Shown piece after piece: positions 25,081-32,972 of a stretch of DNA of 64,000 nucleotides. The notes under the pieces are model-generated. The model was given only the letters and a program-made list of their open reading frames with translations. It searched no databases and had not been told where the DNA came from. The position numbers were made by a program, and so were the translations under genes. This DNA comes from Marinibacterium anthonyi. Its GTDB lineage: Bacteria; Pseudomonadota; Alphaproteobacteria; Rhodobacterales; Rhodobacteraceae. Each line of letters starts with the position of its first letter. Positions within the stretch are counted from its first letter, which is position 1. The stretch spans positions 434,001 to 498,000 of the forward strand of contig CP031585.1 of assembly GCA_003217735.2 (NCBI GenBank), written 5' to 3'.

Positions 25081-26216
25081 TGATGAAACCTCAGAGCGAA
25101 GCCGAGCTGGCCGAAGTGGTGGCCGGGGCCAATGGGCCGCTGCGGATTGTGGGCGGCGGGACGCGGGATGTCGGGCGGCCGGTGGAGGGCGAGGAGCTGT
25201 CGACCTCGGGGCTGAGCGGCGTGACGCTGTACGAGCCGGGGGCGCTGACGCTGGTGGTGCGGGCCGGGACGCCCTTGGGCGAGGTCGAGGCGGTGCTGGC
25301 GGGCGAGGGGCAGAGGCTGGCGTTCGAGCCGATGGATCATCGGGGTCTGCTGGGCACCTCTGGCGAGCCCACGATCGGCGGGGCGGTGGCGGCCAATGTG
25401 TCCGGGCCCAGGCGGGTGCAGGCGGGGGCCTGTCGCGATTTCCTGCTGGGGGTGCGGTTTGTCGATGGCGCCGGGCGGGTCGTGGCCAATGGCGGGCGCG
25501 TGATGAAGAACGTGACCGGCTATGACCTGGTCAAGCTGATGGCCGGATCCTGGGGGAGCCTGGGCGTGCTGAGCGAGTTGTCGTTCAAGGTGCTGGCGAT
25601 CCCGCAGGCCGAGGCGACGCTGGTCGGGCGCGGGTTGGACCCCGAGGCCGGGGTGAAGGCGCTGTCGGTGGCGCTGGGGTCACCCTTTGACGTGTCTGGT
25701 GCGGCGCATCTGTGCGGTGGCGCGGCCAGGACGCAGGTCCGCATCGAGGGGCTGGAGGCGTCTGTTGCCTACAGGCGGGACCGGTTGAAGGAATTGCTGC
25801 CGGGGTTCGAGGCGGTCGAAGGGGCGGACAGCGCCGCGCTGTGGGCCGAGGTGCGGGATGTGGCGCCCTTTGCGGGGCAGGCGGGCGCGGTCTGGAAGGT
25901 TTCGGTAAGGCCATCGGATGCGCCGGGGATGTGCAAGGCGCTGGCGGAGGGGGGGCTGGCGCACCAGGCGATCCTTGACTGGGGCGGCGGGCTGGTCTGG
26001 CTGCTGGTGCCCGAGACGGGCGATGGCGGCGCTGCGGCGGTGCGCGGGCAGGTGGCGGCCCTGGGCGGGCATGCGACGCTGGTGCGCGGGTCGGCGGCAT
26101 TGCGCAACACCGTGCCGGTGTTCCAGCCGGAGGTGCCGGCATTGGCGGCGCTGAGCCGGGGGCTGAGGGCGAAATTCGATCCCCGGGGGATCCTGAACCC
26201 CGGGCTGACGGGCTGA
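25080..26216 (+). CDS. glcE: Glycolate oxidase subunit GlcE (FAD-binding)
   Basis: GlcE is the second FAD-fold subunit of glycolate oxidase. The 378-residue protein contains a shortened PCMH domain: LRIVGGGTRDVGRP, LGTSGEPTIGGAVAANVSGP, RDFLLGVRFVDGAGRVVANGGRVMKNVTGYDLVKLMAGSWGSLG (quoted in part) and the end AKFDPRGILNPG, all typical. Two adjacent ATGs (25080, 25083) are possible starts. No normal ribosome binding site is present; AAGAAGA of the repeat element is the only purine-rich stretch. glcF follows after six bases. Confidence 0.92.
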   Translation: MMKPQSEAELAEVVAGANGPLRIVGGGTRDVGRPVEGEELSTSGLSGVTLYEPGALTLVVRAGTPLGEVEAVLAGEGQRLAFEPMDHRGLLGTSGEPTIGGAVAANVSGPRRVQAGACRDFLLGVRFVDGAGRVVANGGRVMKNVTGYDLVKLMAGSWGSLGVLSELSFKVLAIPQAEATLVGRGLDPEAGVKALSVALGSPFDVSGAAHLCGGAARTQVRIEGLEASVAYRRDRLKELLPGFEAVEGADSAALWAEVRDVAPFAGQAGAVWKVSVRPSDAPGMCKALAEGGLAHQAILDWGGGLVWLLVPETGDGGAAAVRGQVAALGGHATLVRGSAALRNTVPVFQPEVPALAALSRGLRAKFDPRGILNPGLTG

Positions 26217-26222
26217 GGTGCG

Positions 26223-27506
26223 ATGCAGACGAACTTTACCGAAGAACAGCTGAAGGATGCGGGCACCCATCGGGCGAACCAGATCCTGAGGGCCTGCGTG
26301 CATTGCGGATTCTGCACGGCGACCTGCCCGACCTACCAGGTGCTGGGCGACGAACTGGACAGTCCAAGGGGTCGGATCTACCTGATCAAGGACATGCTGG
26401 AAAACGAACGGGTGCCGGATGCGACGACCGTCAAGCATATCGACCGGTGCCTGTCGTGCCTGTCCTGCATGACGACCTGCCCGTCGGGCGTGCATTACAT
26501 GCACCTGGTCGACCACGCGCGCGCCTATATCGAAGAGCATTACGAACGTCCCTTCATGGACCGTGCCCTGCGCTGGATGCTGGCCCGGATCCTGCCCTAT
26601 CCGTCGCGGTTCCGTCTGGCGCTGGTGGCGGCAAAGCTTGGGCGGCCGTTCAAGGCGCTGATGCCCGATCCCCGGCTGAAGGCGATGCTGGAGATGGCGC
26701 CGCGGCGGATCCCGCCGGTCAGCCGCAATGACGATCCGCAGGTCTTTGCCGTGGACGGCGCCCCCGTGAAGCGGGTGGCGCTGATGACCGGCTGTGCGCA
26801 GAAGGCGCTGAACACCGACATCAACGACGCCACGATCCGCCTGCTGACCCGGCTGGGCTGCGAGGTTGTCGTGGCCGAAGGCGCCGGATGCTGCGGGGCG
26901 CTGACCCATCACATGGGGCAGGTGGACCTGTCGCATGGGTCTGCCGAGGCGAACGTGCGGGCCTGGACGGCCGAGATGGACGGGCGGGGCCTGGATGCCA
27001 TCGTGATCAACACCTCGGGCTGCGGCACGACGGTGAAGGATTACGGGCACATGTTGCGCCAGGGCCCGCTGGCCGAAGATGCGGCGCGGGTGTCGGCCAT
27101 CGCGATGGATATCAGCGAGCTGCTGAGCAAGCTGGAGCTGCCGGCCGGAGAGGCCGAGGGGCTGCGCGTGGCCTATCACGCGGCCTGTTCGCTGCAGCAC
27201 GGGCAGAAGGTGAAGAATGCGCCGAAGGATCTGTTGAAACGGGCCGGATTCGAGGTGGTCGAACCGGCGGACAGTCACCTGTGCTGCGGATCTGCCGGGA
27301 CGTACAACCTGATGCAGCCCGAGATCTCGGGCCAGCTGAAGGCGCGCAAGGTTCAGACGCTGGAGGCCAGGGCGCCCGACGTGATCGCGGCCGGCAACAT
27401 CGGCTGCATGATGCAGATCGGGTCGGGGACGGATGTGCCGGTTGTCCATACCGTGGAACTGCTGGATTGGGCGACGGGGGGGCCCAAGCCCGCCGCCCTG
27501 GGATGA
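26223..27506 (+). CDS. glcF: Glycolate oxidase iron-sulfur subunit
   Basis: GlcF carries electrons from the flavin subunits through two 4Fe-4S clusters. The 427-residue protein has the two ferredoxin motifs near its N-terminus (CVHCGFCTATCPTYQ and CLSCLSCMTTCPSGVHY) and two CCG/cysteine-rich domains further on (GAGCCGALTHHMGQ near residue 222, SHLCCGSAGTYN near 355). It completes the glcDEF operon. A 23-bp palindrome follows 28 bases past its stop. Confidence 0.96.
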   Translation: MQTNFTEEQLKDAGTHRANQILRACVHCGFCTATCPTYQVLGDELDSPRGRIYLIKDMLENERVPDATTVKHIDRCLSCLSCMTTCPSGVHYMHLVDHARAYIEEHYERPFMDRALRWMLARILPYPSRFRLALVAAKLGRPFKALMPDPRLKAMLEMAPRRIPPVSRNDDPQVFAVDGAPVKRVALMTGCAQKALNTDINDATIRLLTRLGCEVVVAEGAGCCGALTHHMGQVDLSHGSAEANVRAWTAEMDGRGLDAIVINTSGCGTTVKDYGHMLRQGPLAEDAARVSAIAMDISELLSKLELPAGEAEGLRVAYHAACSLQHGQKVKNAPKDLLKRAGFEVVEPADSHLCCGSAGTYNLMQPEISGQLKARKVQTLEARAPDVIAAGNIGCMMQIGSGTDVPVVHTVELLDWATGGPKPAALG

Positions 27507-27533
27507 GGCCGAGTGTTCGAGCAAAGCGCGGGG

Positions 27534-27556
27534 CATTTTATTCGGCGAATAAAATG
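27534..27556. repeat. 23-bp palindrome with ATTCGGCGAAT core, after glcF
   Basis: CATTTTATTCG and CGAATAAAATG are exact inverse arms around one central G. It shares the ATTCG-S-CGAAT core with two palindromes at 36946 and 37031. It lies 28 bp past glcF and about 100 bp before the protease gene. It could act as a terminator-like hairpin or as a binding site. Confidence 0.6.
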
Positions 27557-27658
27557 TGGGCGCCGGTGGTAGGGGCGTCGCTTTACCGGCTCGGATCGGC
27601 CCAATTTCTGCCGTAAGCTGTCCGTAACTCCCAAGGGCATAACGGGTTGGAGAACGGC

Positions 27659-28477
27659 ATGCGCATCACCGGTTGGATCCTTGCGGCGGGGCTGGCGCTG
27701 GCCGGTACACTTGGTGCGGCGCAGGACCACGTGATGCAGCGGCTCGACACGATGGATGCGGCACGCGGATGGGAGGCGGTCGGGCGGCTGAACCTCAACG
27801 GCACCGGCTTTTGCACCGGCGCGCTGATCGCGCCCGACCTGGTGGTGACCGCCGCCCATTGCCTTTACGACAAGCGCAGCCGCACACGGATCGACCAGCG
27901 CGGGATCGAGTTCCTGGCCGGCTGGCGCGACGGCCGGGCCGAAGCCTATCGCAACGTGCGGCGCGCGGTGGTGCATCCCGATTACGTCTACGCTTCGGAC
28001 ATCACCGCCGAACGGGTGCGCAACGACCTGGCCCTGCTGGAGCTGGACCACCCGATCCGCAACACAACCGTCATCCCGTTCGCCACCGCCGCCCGTCCGC
28101 GGGCGGGCGACGCGGTTGGCGTCGTGTCCTATGCGCGCGACCGGTCCGAGGCGCCATCGCTAGAAGAGGTCTGTGACATCATGAACCGCCAGGAGGGCGT
28201 TTTGATCATGTCCTGTTCGGTGGATTTCGGATCCTCCGGTGCGCCGATCTTCTCGTTTGCCAACGGGACGCCGCGGATCGTTTCGGTGGTTTCGGCCAAG
28301 GCCGAGCTGGACGGGCAGAACGTGTCTCTGGGCACCACGCTGGACGGGCCGCTGGACGTGCTGAAGGCGGAACTGGCCGCCGGCAGGGGCTATGGGCTGG
28401 CCCCCGCGCCGCTGGCGAACCGGGTCGGCGTGGGCAAGGGGCGCAACGACACGGGCGCCAAGTTCATCCGGCCCTGA
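27659..28477 (+). CDS. Secreted trypsin-like serine protease
   Basis: The 272-residue product has a signal peptide (MRITGWILAAGLALAGTLGAAQD) and a chymotrypsin-fold domain. The catalytic triad is visible: His67 in VVTAAHC, Asp123 in RNDLALLEL, and Ser193 in GSSGAPIF. Cysteines near the histidine and before the serine could form the usual disulfides. It resembles V8/glutamyl endopeptidase-like periplasmic proteases; there is no PDZ domain, so it is not a DegP. GGAG precedes ATG 27659. It is a single gene. Confidence 0.87.
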   Translation: MRITGWILAAGLALAGTLGAAQDHVMQRLDTMDAARGWEAVGRLNLNGTGFCTGALIAPDLVVTAAHCLYDKRSRTRIDQRGIEFLAGWRDGRAEAYRNVRRAVVHPDYVYASDITAERVRNDLALLELDHPIRNTTVIPFATAARPRAGDAVGVVSYARDRSEAPSLEEVCDIMNRQEGVLIMSCSVDFGSSGAPIFSFANGTPRIVSVVSAKAELDGQNVSLGTTLDGPLDVLKAELAAGRGYGLAPAPLANRVGVGKGRNDTGAKFIRP

Positions 28478-28501
28478 CGCCCCGGATCGCTGCGCGGACC
28501 T

Positions 28502-28530
28502 CTTGAAACCGCCGGAAATCCTTCCCATCT
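28502..28530 (+). promoter_or_regulatory. Sigma-32-type heat-shock promoter of hsp20
   Basis: CTTGAAA (28502-28508) and CCCATCT (28524-28530) are separated by 15 bases, matching the -35 and -10 of RpoH promoters (CTTGAAA, CCCCATnT). The nearest gene downstream is the small heat-shock protein at 28633, with about 95 bases of leader. Confidence 0.75.
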
Positions 28531-28632
28531 GATCGTTACCGGGACGCCGATGATCGGGTTCTGGAAACGACCGCCCGTCCGCTGCAGGAGGGCACTTATC
28601 GTGAATTGCTCAGAAGATGAGGATGACGACCC
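28531..28632 (+). ncRNA. ROSE-like RNA thermometer in the hsp20 leader
   Basis: The 3' end of the leader can fold with CTCA (28609-28612) pairing to TGAG (28618-28621) around a GAAGA loop, then G28608 facing G28622 and T28607 pairing with A28623. This places UUGCU (28606-28610) against the Shine-Dalgarno AGGA (28620-28623), the pairing with an internal G-G that defines ROSE elements in rhizobial small heat-shock genes. The ATG follows nine bases later. Upstream bases 28531-28600 contain further complementary segments. A seven-codon frame from ATG 28617 overlaps the start and is probably incidental. Confidence 0.65.
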
Positions 28633-29109
28633 ATGCGTAACAGCTTTGACCTTGCCCCGCTCTATCGTGCCACCGTCGGTTTCGACCGGATCGCCGATAT
28701 GATGGACCGCGCCCTTGCCACCGATGGCAGCGCGCAAACCTACCCGCCTTACAACATCGAAAAGACCGCCGACGATACCTATCGCATCTCGATCGCCGTC
28801 GCGGGCTTTGCGCCCCGTGACCTGACGGTCGACGTCAAGGATGGCGCCGTGATCGTGGCCGGCCGCAAGGCCGAGGACCAGTCCGAACGGGCCTTCCTGC
28901 ATCGTGGCATCGCCACCCGCGCCTTTGAACGCCGCTTCCAGCTGGCCGATCATGTGCGCGTGACGGGCGCATCCCATGCCGACGGCATGCTGCACGTTGA
29001 CCTTCAGCGTGAAGTGCCCGAGGCCCTGAAACCCCGCCGGATCGAGATCGCGACCTCTTCCGCGGCTCCGATCGAAGCCGACGTGGTGGACGCCAAGGCC
29101 GTCAACTAA
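28633..29109 (+). CDS. Small heat-shock protein, Hsp20/IbpA family
   Basis: Hsp20 proteins hold unfolding proteins in oligomers. The 158-residue protein starts RNSFDLAPLYRATVGFDRIADMM, a start typical of IbpA-like class A members, then has the alpha-crystallin domain (YPPYNIEKTADDTYRISIAVAGF to VRVTGASHADGMLHVDL), in which the usual A-x-x-x-n-G-x-L motif appears as ASHADGMLHV. The C-terminal I-x-I motif is visible as IEI in PRRIEIATS. Transcription from a sigma-32 promoter and translation behind a ROSE-type hairpin are both suggested by the leader. Confidence 0.93.
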   Translation: MRNSFDLAPLYRATVGFDRIADMMDRALATDGSAQTYPPYNIEKTADDTYRISIAVAGFAPRDLTVDVKDGAVIVAGRKAEDQSERAFLHRGIATRAFERRFQLADHVRVTGASHADGMLHVDLQREVPEALKPRRIEIATSSAAPIEADVVDAKAVN

Positions 29110-29133
29110 GCCTTACCTCGTGAAGACCAGGAC

Positions 29134-29160
29134 GGCCCGGGAGAGATCCCGGGCCTGTTT
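29134..29160 (+). terminator. Terminator of hsp20
   Basis: GGCCCGGGA (29134-29142) pairs with TCCCGGGCC (29147-29155) around GAGA, followed by TGTTTCGTT. It lies 25 bp past the hsp20 stop and 10 bp before the end of the convergent P450 gene, so it may serve both. Confidence 0.75.
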
Positions 29161-29169
29161 CGTTGCGCC

Positions 29170-30399
29170 CTATTCCAGAACCACCTGCATTTCCGACGCC
29201 GTGCGGATGGCGCTGAAGCCGCGCAGGGTGGTTGGCGGGCCGTCGAACCGGGCATTGGGCGCCAGGCGGGCCAGCGTCTTGATCGCCTCTTCCAGCTGGA
29301 TCCGGGCCAGCGATTCCCCGATGCAGCGATGCACGCCGAAGCCAAAGACCGGATGCAGGCGCGGATGGTCGGTGCGCGTGATGTCGAAGGTGCCGGGATC
29401 GGCATAGACTTCTGGGTCGCGCAGCGCCGCCATGACCGAAGGCGTGATCACCGAGCCGGGCGGGATGGCGTAACCCTCGATCTCGATCTCTTCGGTCACG
29501 ATCCGGGCCAGGGCGCCGATGATCGGGTCGTACCGCAGGCCCTCCTGCACGGCACCGGCCGCGTATTTTTCGGGATCTTCCACAACCAGCGCCCATTGCT
29601 CGGGGTGCTGCAGCAGCTGCGAGAAGATCGAGGTCAGGCTGCCCCGCGTCGTGTCGGACCCGGCCACGACAAGGCCCACGATCTGGGCGCGGATCTCGGT
29701 CTCGTTCAGGGGGCCGTCCTTCACCTTTTCCACGTAGCTGGTCAGGAAATCGCCCCGAGGCGCCTCGCGCCGGCTTTCGATCAGCTTGCGCACGTAATCG
29801 GTGACGGTCTCGACGGCGGCATCGGCCTCGACCCGCTGCGACGCCGGGCAGATGCCGATCCCGCGCGCGGCCACGTAGGCGAGTTCCGAAAATAGCGGCC
29901 CGTCGACCTCGGGCGCCCCGATGACCGAGGCCACGGTGCAGGCCGGCAGCGGCCCGGACAGCCGTTCGATGAAGGGGATCGGGCCTGCGCCGACAAGCGG
30001 TTCGATCATGCGCTGCACACGTTCGGCCACGGCCGGGCGCAGCGCCATCATCAGGGGCTGGGCAAAGGTGCGGGCCAGCGGGCTGCGGCGGTCGCGGTGG
30101 GTCTGGCCATTGGCGAACAGCAGCGCGTTCTCCACCAGCTCATAGCTGGCACCGCCCTTCACGCCCGAGGCATGCATGACCTCCATCTCCATCTGCCGCG
30201 TCCAGCGGTCGTCGAAGAAGTGGTTCAGATGCGCCATCGAGAACGAGGTGATCGTGTTGAACCGGTCGCGCAGGAAGGGCCCCATGCCCCGGCAGCGTTC
30301 GAGATAGGCATGATCGTTCTTCACGCCGATCGCCGCCGGAAACTGCGGCATCTCCCGCACGGGTTTCAGCGACTGTGCCGCGTCGTTCGCTAGTCCCAT
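29170..30399 (-). CDS. Cytochrome P450
   Basis: The 409-residue soluble P450 uses heme and two electrons to oxygenate a substrate. The heme-binding loop FGFGVHRCIGESLAR lies near residue 345, the I-helix oxygen-activation motif VVAGSDTTRG near 240, and the K-helix ExxR as EGLR. Length and motifs fit bacterial class I P450s, which need a ferredoxin and an FAD reductase. None is adjacent; a putidaredoxin-reductase-like flavoprotein lies at 60999. Start 30399 (MGLANDAAQSL) has AGGAG eleven bases upstream. The substrate is unknown. Confidence 0.93.
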   Translation of the reverse strand: MGLANDAAQSLKPVREMPQFPAAIGVKNDHAYLERCRGMGPFLRDRFNTITSFSMAHLNHFFDDRWTRQMEMEVMHASGVKGGASYELVENALLFANGQTHRDRRSPLARTFAQPLMMALRPAVAERVQRMIEPLVGAGPIPFIERLSGPLPACTVASVIGAPEVDGPLFSELAYVAARGIGICPASQRVEADAAVETVTDYVRKLIESRREAPRGDFLTSYVEKVKDGPLNETEIRAQIVGLVVAGSDTTRGSLTSIFSQLLQHPEQWALVVEDPEKYAAGAVQEGLRYDPIIGALARIVTEEIEIEGYAIPPGSVITPSVMAALRDPEVYADPGTFDITRTDHPRLHPVFGFGVHRCIGESLARIQLEEAIKTLARLAPNARFDGPPTTLRGFSAIRTASEMQVVLE

Positions 30400-30579
30400 G
30401 TGCTTCGGATCTCCTGCTTCAAATGCCCAAAAGTAACGGGTCGGCCATGGTTTGCCAATCGGCGGCAGGAAAACCGCCCCCTTCTTGGGACCGTTGGTCA
30501 CATAAAGCGCAGGGCATCGCCACCGTTTGCGTAACACGGCCCGCGATCAGGCCCGCAATCATCCGTGACATCAGGCACG

Positions 30580-30610
30580 AAAAAGGGCGCGCCGGTTGCC
30601 CGACGCGCCC
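30580..30610 (-). terminator. Terminator of the phytase-like gene
   Basis: On the minus strand, GGGCGCG (30610-30604) pairs with CGCGCCC (30591-30585) with further inner CGG/CCG pairing, and five Ts follow (30584-30580). It is 23 bp past the stop at 30633. Confidence 0.85.
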
Positions 30611-30632
30611 CCTGCATCCGGTTTGATCCGGC

Positions 30633-32795
30633 TCAGTTCAGCGGGATCTCGAAGAACATCGTTTCGCCCGAACTGTCGTCGACACCGTCGTTGTCGGTCG
30701 AGACATAGGCGCGGCCGTCCGGCGTGATCGCAAAGCCTTCGACCTTGTCCAGCACGTAGCCACCCGTGGATTTCAGGTCGGGGATCAGGTCGCGGACCTC
30801 TTCCTTGGACACCACCGGCAGATCGCCCCCCAGCGCGGCCGGGGTCATGTCGGCCAGCGGGACGCGATAGATCTTCTTGGTCACGGCGCGGTAATCGTGC
30901 TGGTTGTCACGTTCGACCACATAGACGTAATCGCCAAAGGCGGTCAGTTCCGACAGGCCGGTCCAGCCGGTTTCGGGCTCGGCCTTCTCGTAGCGCACGG
31001 CGCCCCATTCCTCGGTGTCGAGGTTGTAGGCCACCAGCTTCACCTGGTTCTTCGGGTCGTCCTTCCATTCGCGCTGGACGGGCATCCAGAGCGTATCGCC
31101 GATCCGCGTGATGCCTTCGAAACCAAAGCGCCTTTCGTTGGCCAGCAGTTCGGCGGGCAGGGCAATCTCGTCCTCGATCTCGCCATCGGCGCCGACGTGG
31201 TACAGCGCATGGGGCACCAGCTTGGCGGTATTGCCTTCGGACGCGATCCAGAAACCGCCTTCGCCGTCCAGCGTGATGCCTTCCATGTCGAGCTTCTGCG
31301 CGGGCATGCCCGCGCGGGTCACCCGGATGGCGTCGACGATCCGCGCCGGTTTCTGCGACGGGTCGATCTTGAAGATCGTCGGCTGGTAGCCGTAGAAGCT
31401 GTCGTTCACGGCGTAGATCATGCCGTCGTCATCCGCCACCATGCCCGAAATCGCGCCCCAGCCGGTCAGCTTGTCCATCCCGGCGCTGGTCAGCATCGGG
31501 TAGCTGGCCGGTGCGTCCTGGTATTCGTAGATCATGACATGGGCACGCACGCCGCCGTCCTCGATCAGGTCGCTTTCGTTGGCCGAAACAAGCAGGTTGC
31601 GGTCCGGGATCGTGACATAGCCTTCGGGACCGACACCCGAGGGCAGCAGCTGTTTCAGCACCGGGTTGGCCGGGTCGGTGGCGTCGTAGACCCCAACGAT
31701 CGACCCGCGCTCGGCGCCGACGAAGACGAAGGGGGTGCCGCCGAAGGTGCCGGAGGTGACCGATTCAGGTTCGATGCCCTTGGCGTCGGACCGCTTGTCC
31801 GGGTAGTGGCCGGCAGTGATCGCCGCGTATTCGAAGGACACGCCGCTGTCATAGACCAGCGTGCCGTCCTTGTTGAAGATCGACCAGCCGCGCGTTCCGC
31901 CGTCCATGTCGCCTTCGTTGGCGATGGCAAAGTGATCGTCGTCCAGCCATTTCACGGCGTCGGGTTCGCGCACGCGGCCCTTCTGGCTTTCGGTGAAGAT
32001 CAGCGCGCCGCGTTCGTCGGTGGCATCGATCCCGTCCAGGTCGACCGACCCGGCCGAAAAGCTGTTCACGATCGACCCGTCGCGGCCGACGATCACCAGG
32101 TGGTTGTTTTCCTGCATCGTCATCACCGTCTCGCCAAGCGCGTTGATGTCGACGAATTCCGGTTCGGGGTCTTCGCCCGCGATGTCGGCCAGGCCGGTCA
32201 CGTCGACCTTCTTCAGGGTGTCGCAGGCGGCGGTGTCATCGGCGATATCGACCATGACCATGTAGCCGGCGGGCATCTGGCCGACGCGGCCATCGCCCAG
32301 GTCCTCGTCCCGCTCGTTCTCGATCGCGACCGAAATGAAGGATCCGTCCTTGGCCACGGCGACGCTGTCGGGCTGACCGCCCAGGTCGCAGCTGCCGACT
32401 TCTTCACCGGACGCGATGTCGATCACCGCCAGGCGGCCCGACGGGTCGGTGTAGCTTTCCGAGGTGTTGACGCCCACGTAGGCGCGCTCGCCCACCACGC
32501 CGACCGAAGTCGGCTCGCCGTTCAGCACGACATTGCCCAACGGCTGCGGGTTGGCCGGGTCGGTGATGTCGACCATGCCCAGCACGCCCAGCGGGCTGTC
32601 GGTGTAGACCAGCGTCATGCCATCGGGCGTGGCCGCGATGATCTCGGGCGAGGTTTCGCGCGACTGGTCTTCACCGTCGGCCATGTTGCGCACCACCGGG
32701 AAAGAGGCGATGCGGTTGAAATTCATGTCCTGAGCCATTCCGGCCCCGGCCGCGATGGCCAGGACGGAGGTCAGCGTTGCCAGCTTCACTGTCAT
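30633..32795 (-). CDS. Secreted esterase-like protein with a phytase-like domain
   Basis: The 720-residue protein has a signal peptide (MTVKLATLTSVLAIAAGAGMAQD). The first two thirds form a beta-propeller of repeated blades (MVDITDPANPQPLGNV, LAVIDIASGEEVGS, GVYDATDPANPVLKQL). The last third, from about residue 440 (YPMLTSAGMDKLTGWGAISGM), matches the esterase-like-activity-of-phytase domain: KLDMEGITLDGEGGFWIASEG and KVEGFAITPDGRAYVSTDNDG. It is probably a periplasmic or extracellular phosphate-ester-related protein. AGAGGGGA precedes ATG 32795. A possible Pho-box-like repeat lies upstream. Confidence 0.85.
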   Translation of the reverse strand: MTVKLATLTSVLAIAAGAGMAQDMNFNRIASFPVVRNMADGEDQSRETSPEIIAATPDGMTLVYTDSPLGVLGMVDITDPANPQPLGNVVLNGEPTSVGVVGERAYVGVNTSESYTDPSGRLAVIDIASGEEVGSCDLGGQPDSVAVAKDGSFISVAIENERDEDLGDGRVGQMPAGYMVMVDIADDTAACDTLKKVDVTGLADIAGEDPEPEFVDINALGETVMTMQENNHLVIVGRDGSIVNSFSAGSVDLDGIDATDERGALIFTESQKGRVREPDAVKWLDDDHFAIANEGDMDGGTRGWSIFNKDGTLVYDSGVSFEYAAITAGHYPDKRSDAKGIEPESVTSGTFGGTPFVFVGAERGSIVGVYDATDPANPVLKQLLPSGVGPEGYVTIPDRNLLVSANESDLIEDGGVRAHVMIYEYQDAPASYPMLTSAGMDKLTGWGAISGMVADDDGMIYAVNDSFYGYQPTIFKIDPSQKPARIVDAIRVTRAGMPAQKLDMEGITLDGEGGFWIASEGNTAKLVPHALYHVGADGEIEDEIALPAELLANERRFGFEGITRIGDTLWMPVQREWKDDPKNQVKLVAYNLDTEEWGAVRYEKAEPETGWTGLSELTAFGDYVYVVERDNQHDYRAVTKKIYRVPLADMTPAALGGDLPVVSKEEVRDLIPDLKSTGGYVLDKVEGFAITPDGRAYVSTDNDGVDDSSGETMFFEIPLN

Positions 32796-32840
32796 GAGGG
32801 TCCCCTCTGTTCTTGTCGAAGCTGGGGGTGACGCCAATCT

Positions 32841-32858
32841 GTAACAGGGGTGTGACGC
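32841..32858 (-). promoter_or_regulatory. Possible Pho-box-like direct repeat
   Basis: On the minus strand GCGTCAC and CTGTTAC are spaced by four bases, an 11-bp period as in PhoB boxes (CTGTCAT-N4-CTGTCAT). The matches are four and five of seven bases only. The gene downstream has a phytase-like domain, which would suit phosphate control, but the evidence is weak. Confidence 0.25.
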
Positions 32859-32972
32859 ATTTGTTGCGGGCGTGTAATATTCGGGGGAACTCACGCTTAT
32901 CGTCTGTCAGGACGCTCTTGCCCTTCCCGCCTTTGTCGTGGCACCCACGCTGCATTCCACGCCGGGGAAGTC

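Noticed and set aside
28617-28640. Seven-codon leader peptide overlapping the hsp20 start
   Set aside because: It shares the AGGA region but is too short and lies within the predicted thermometer hairpin; no sign of coding constraint.
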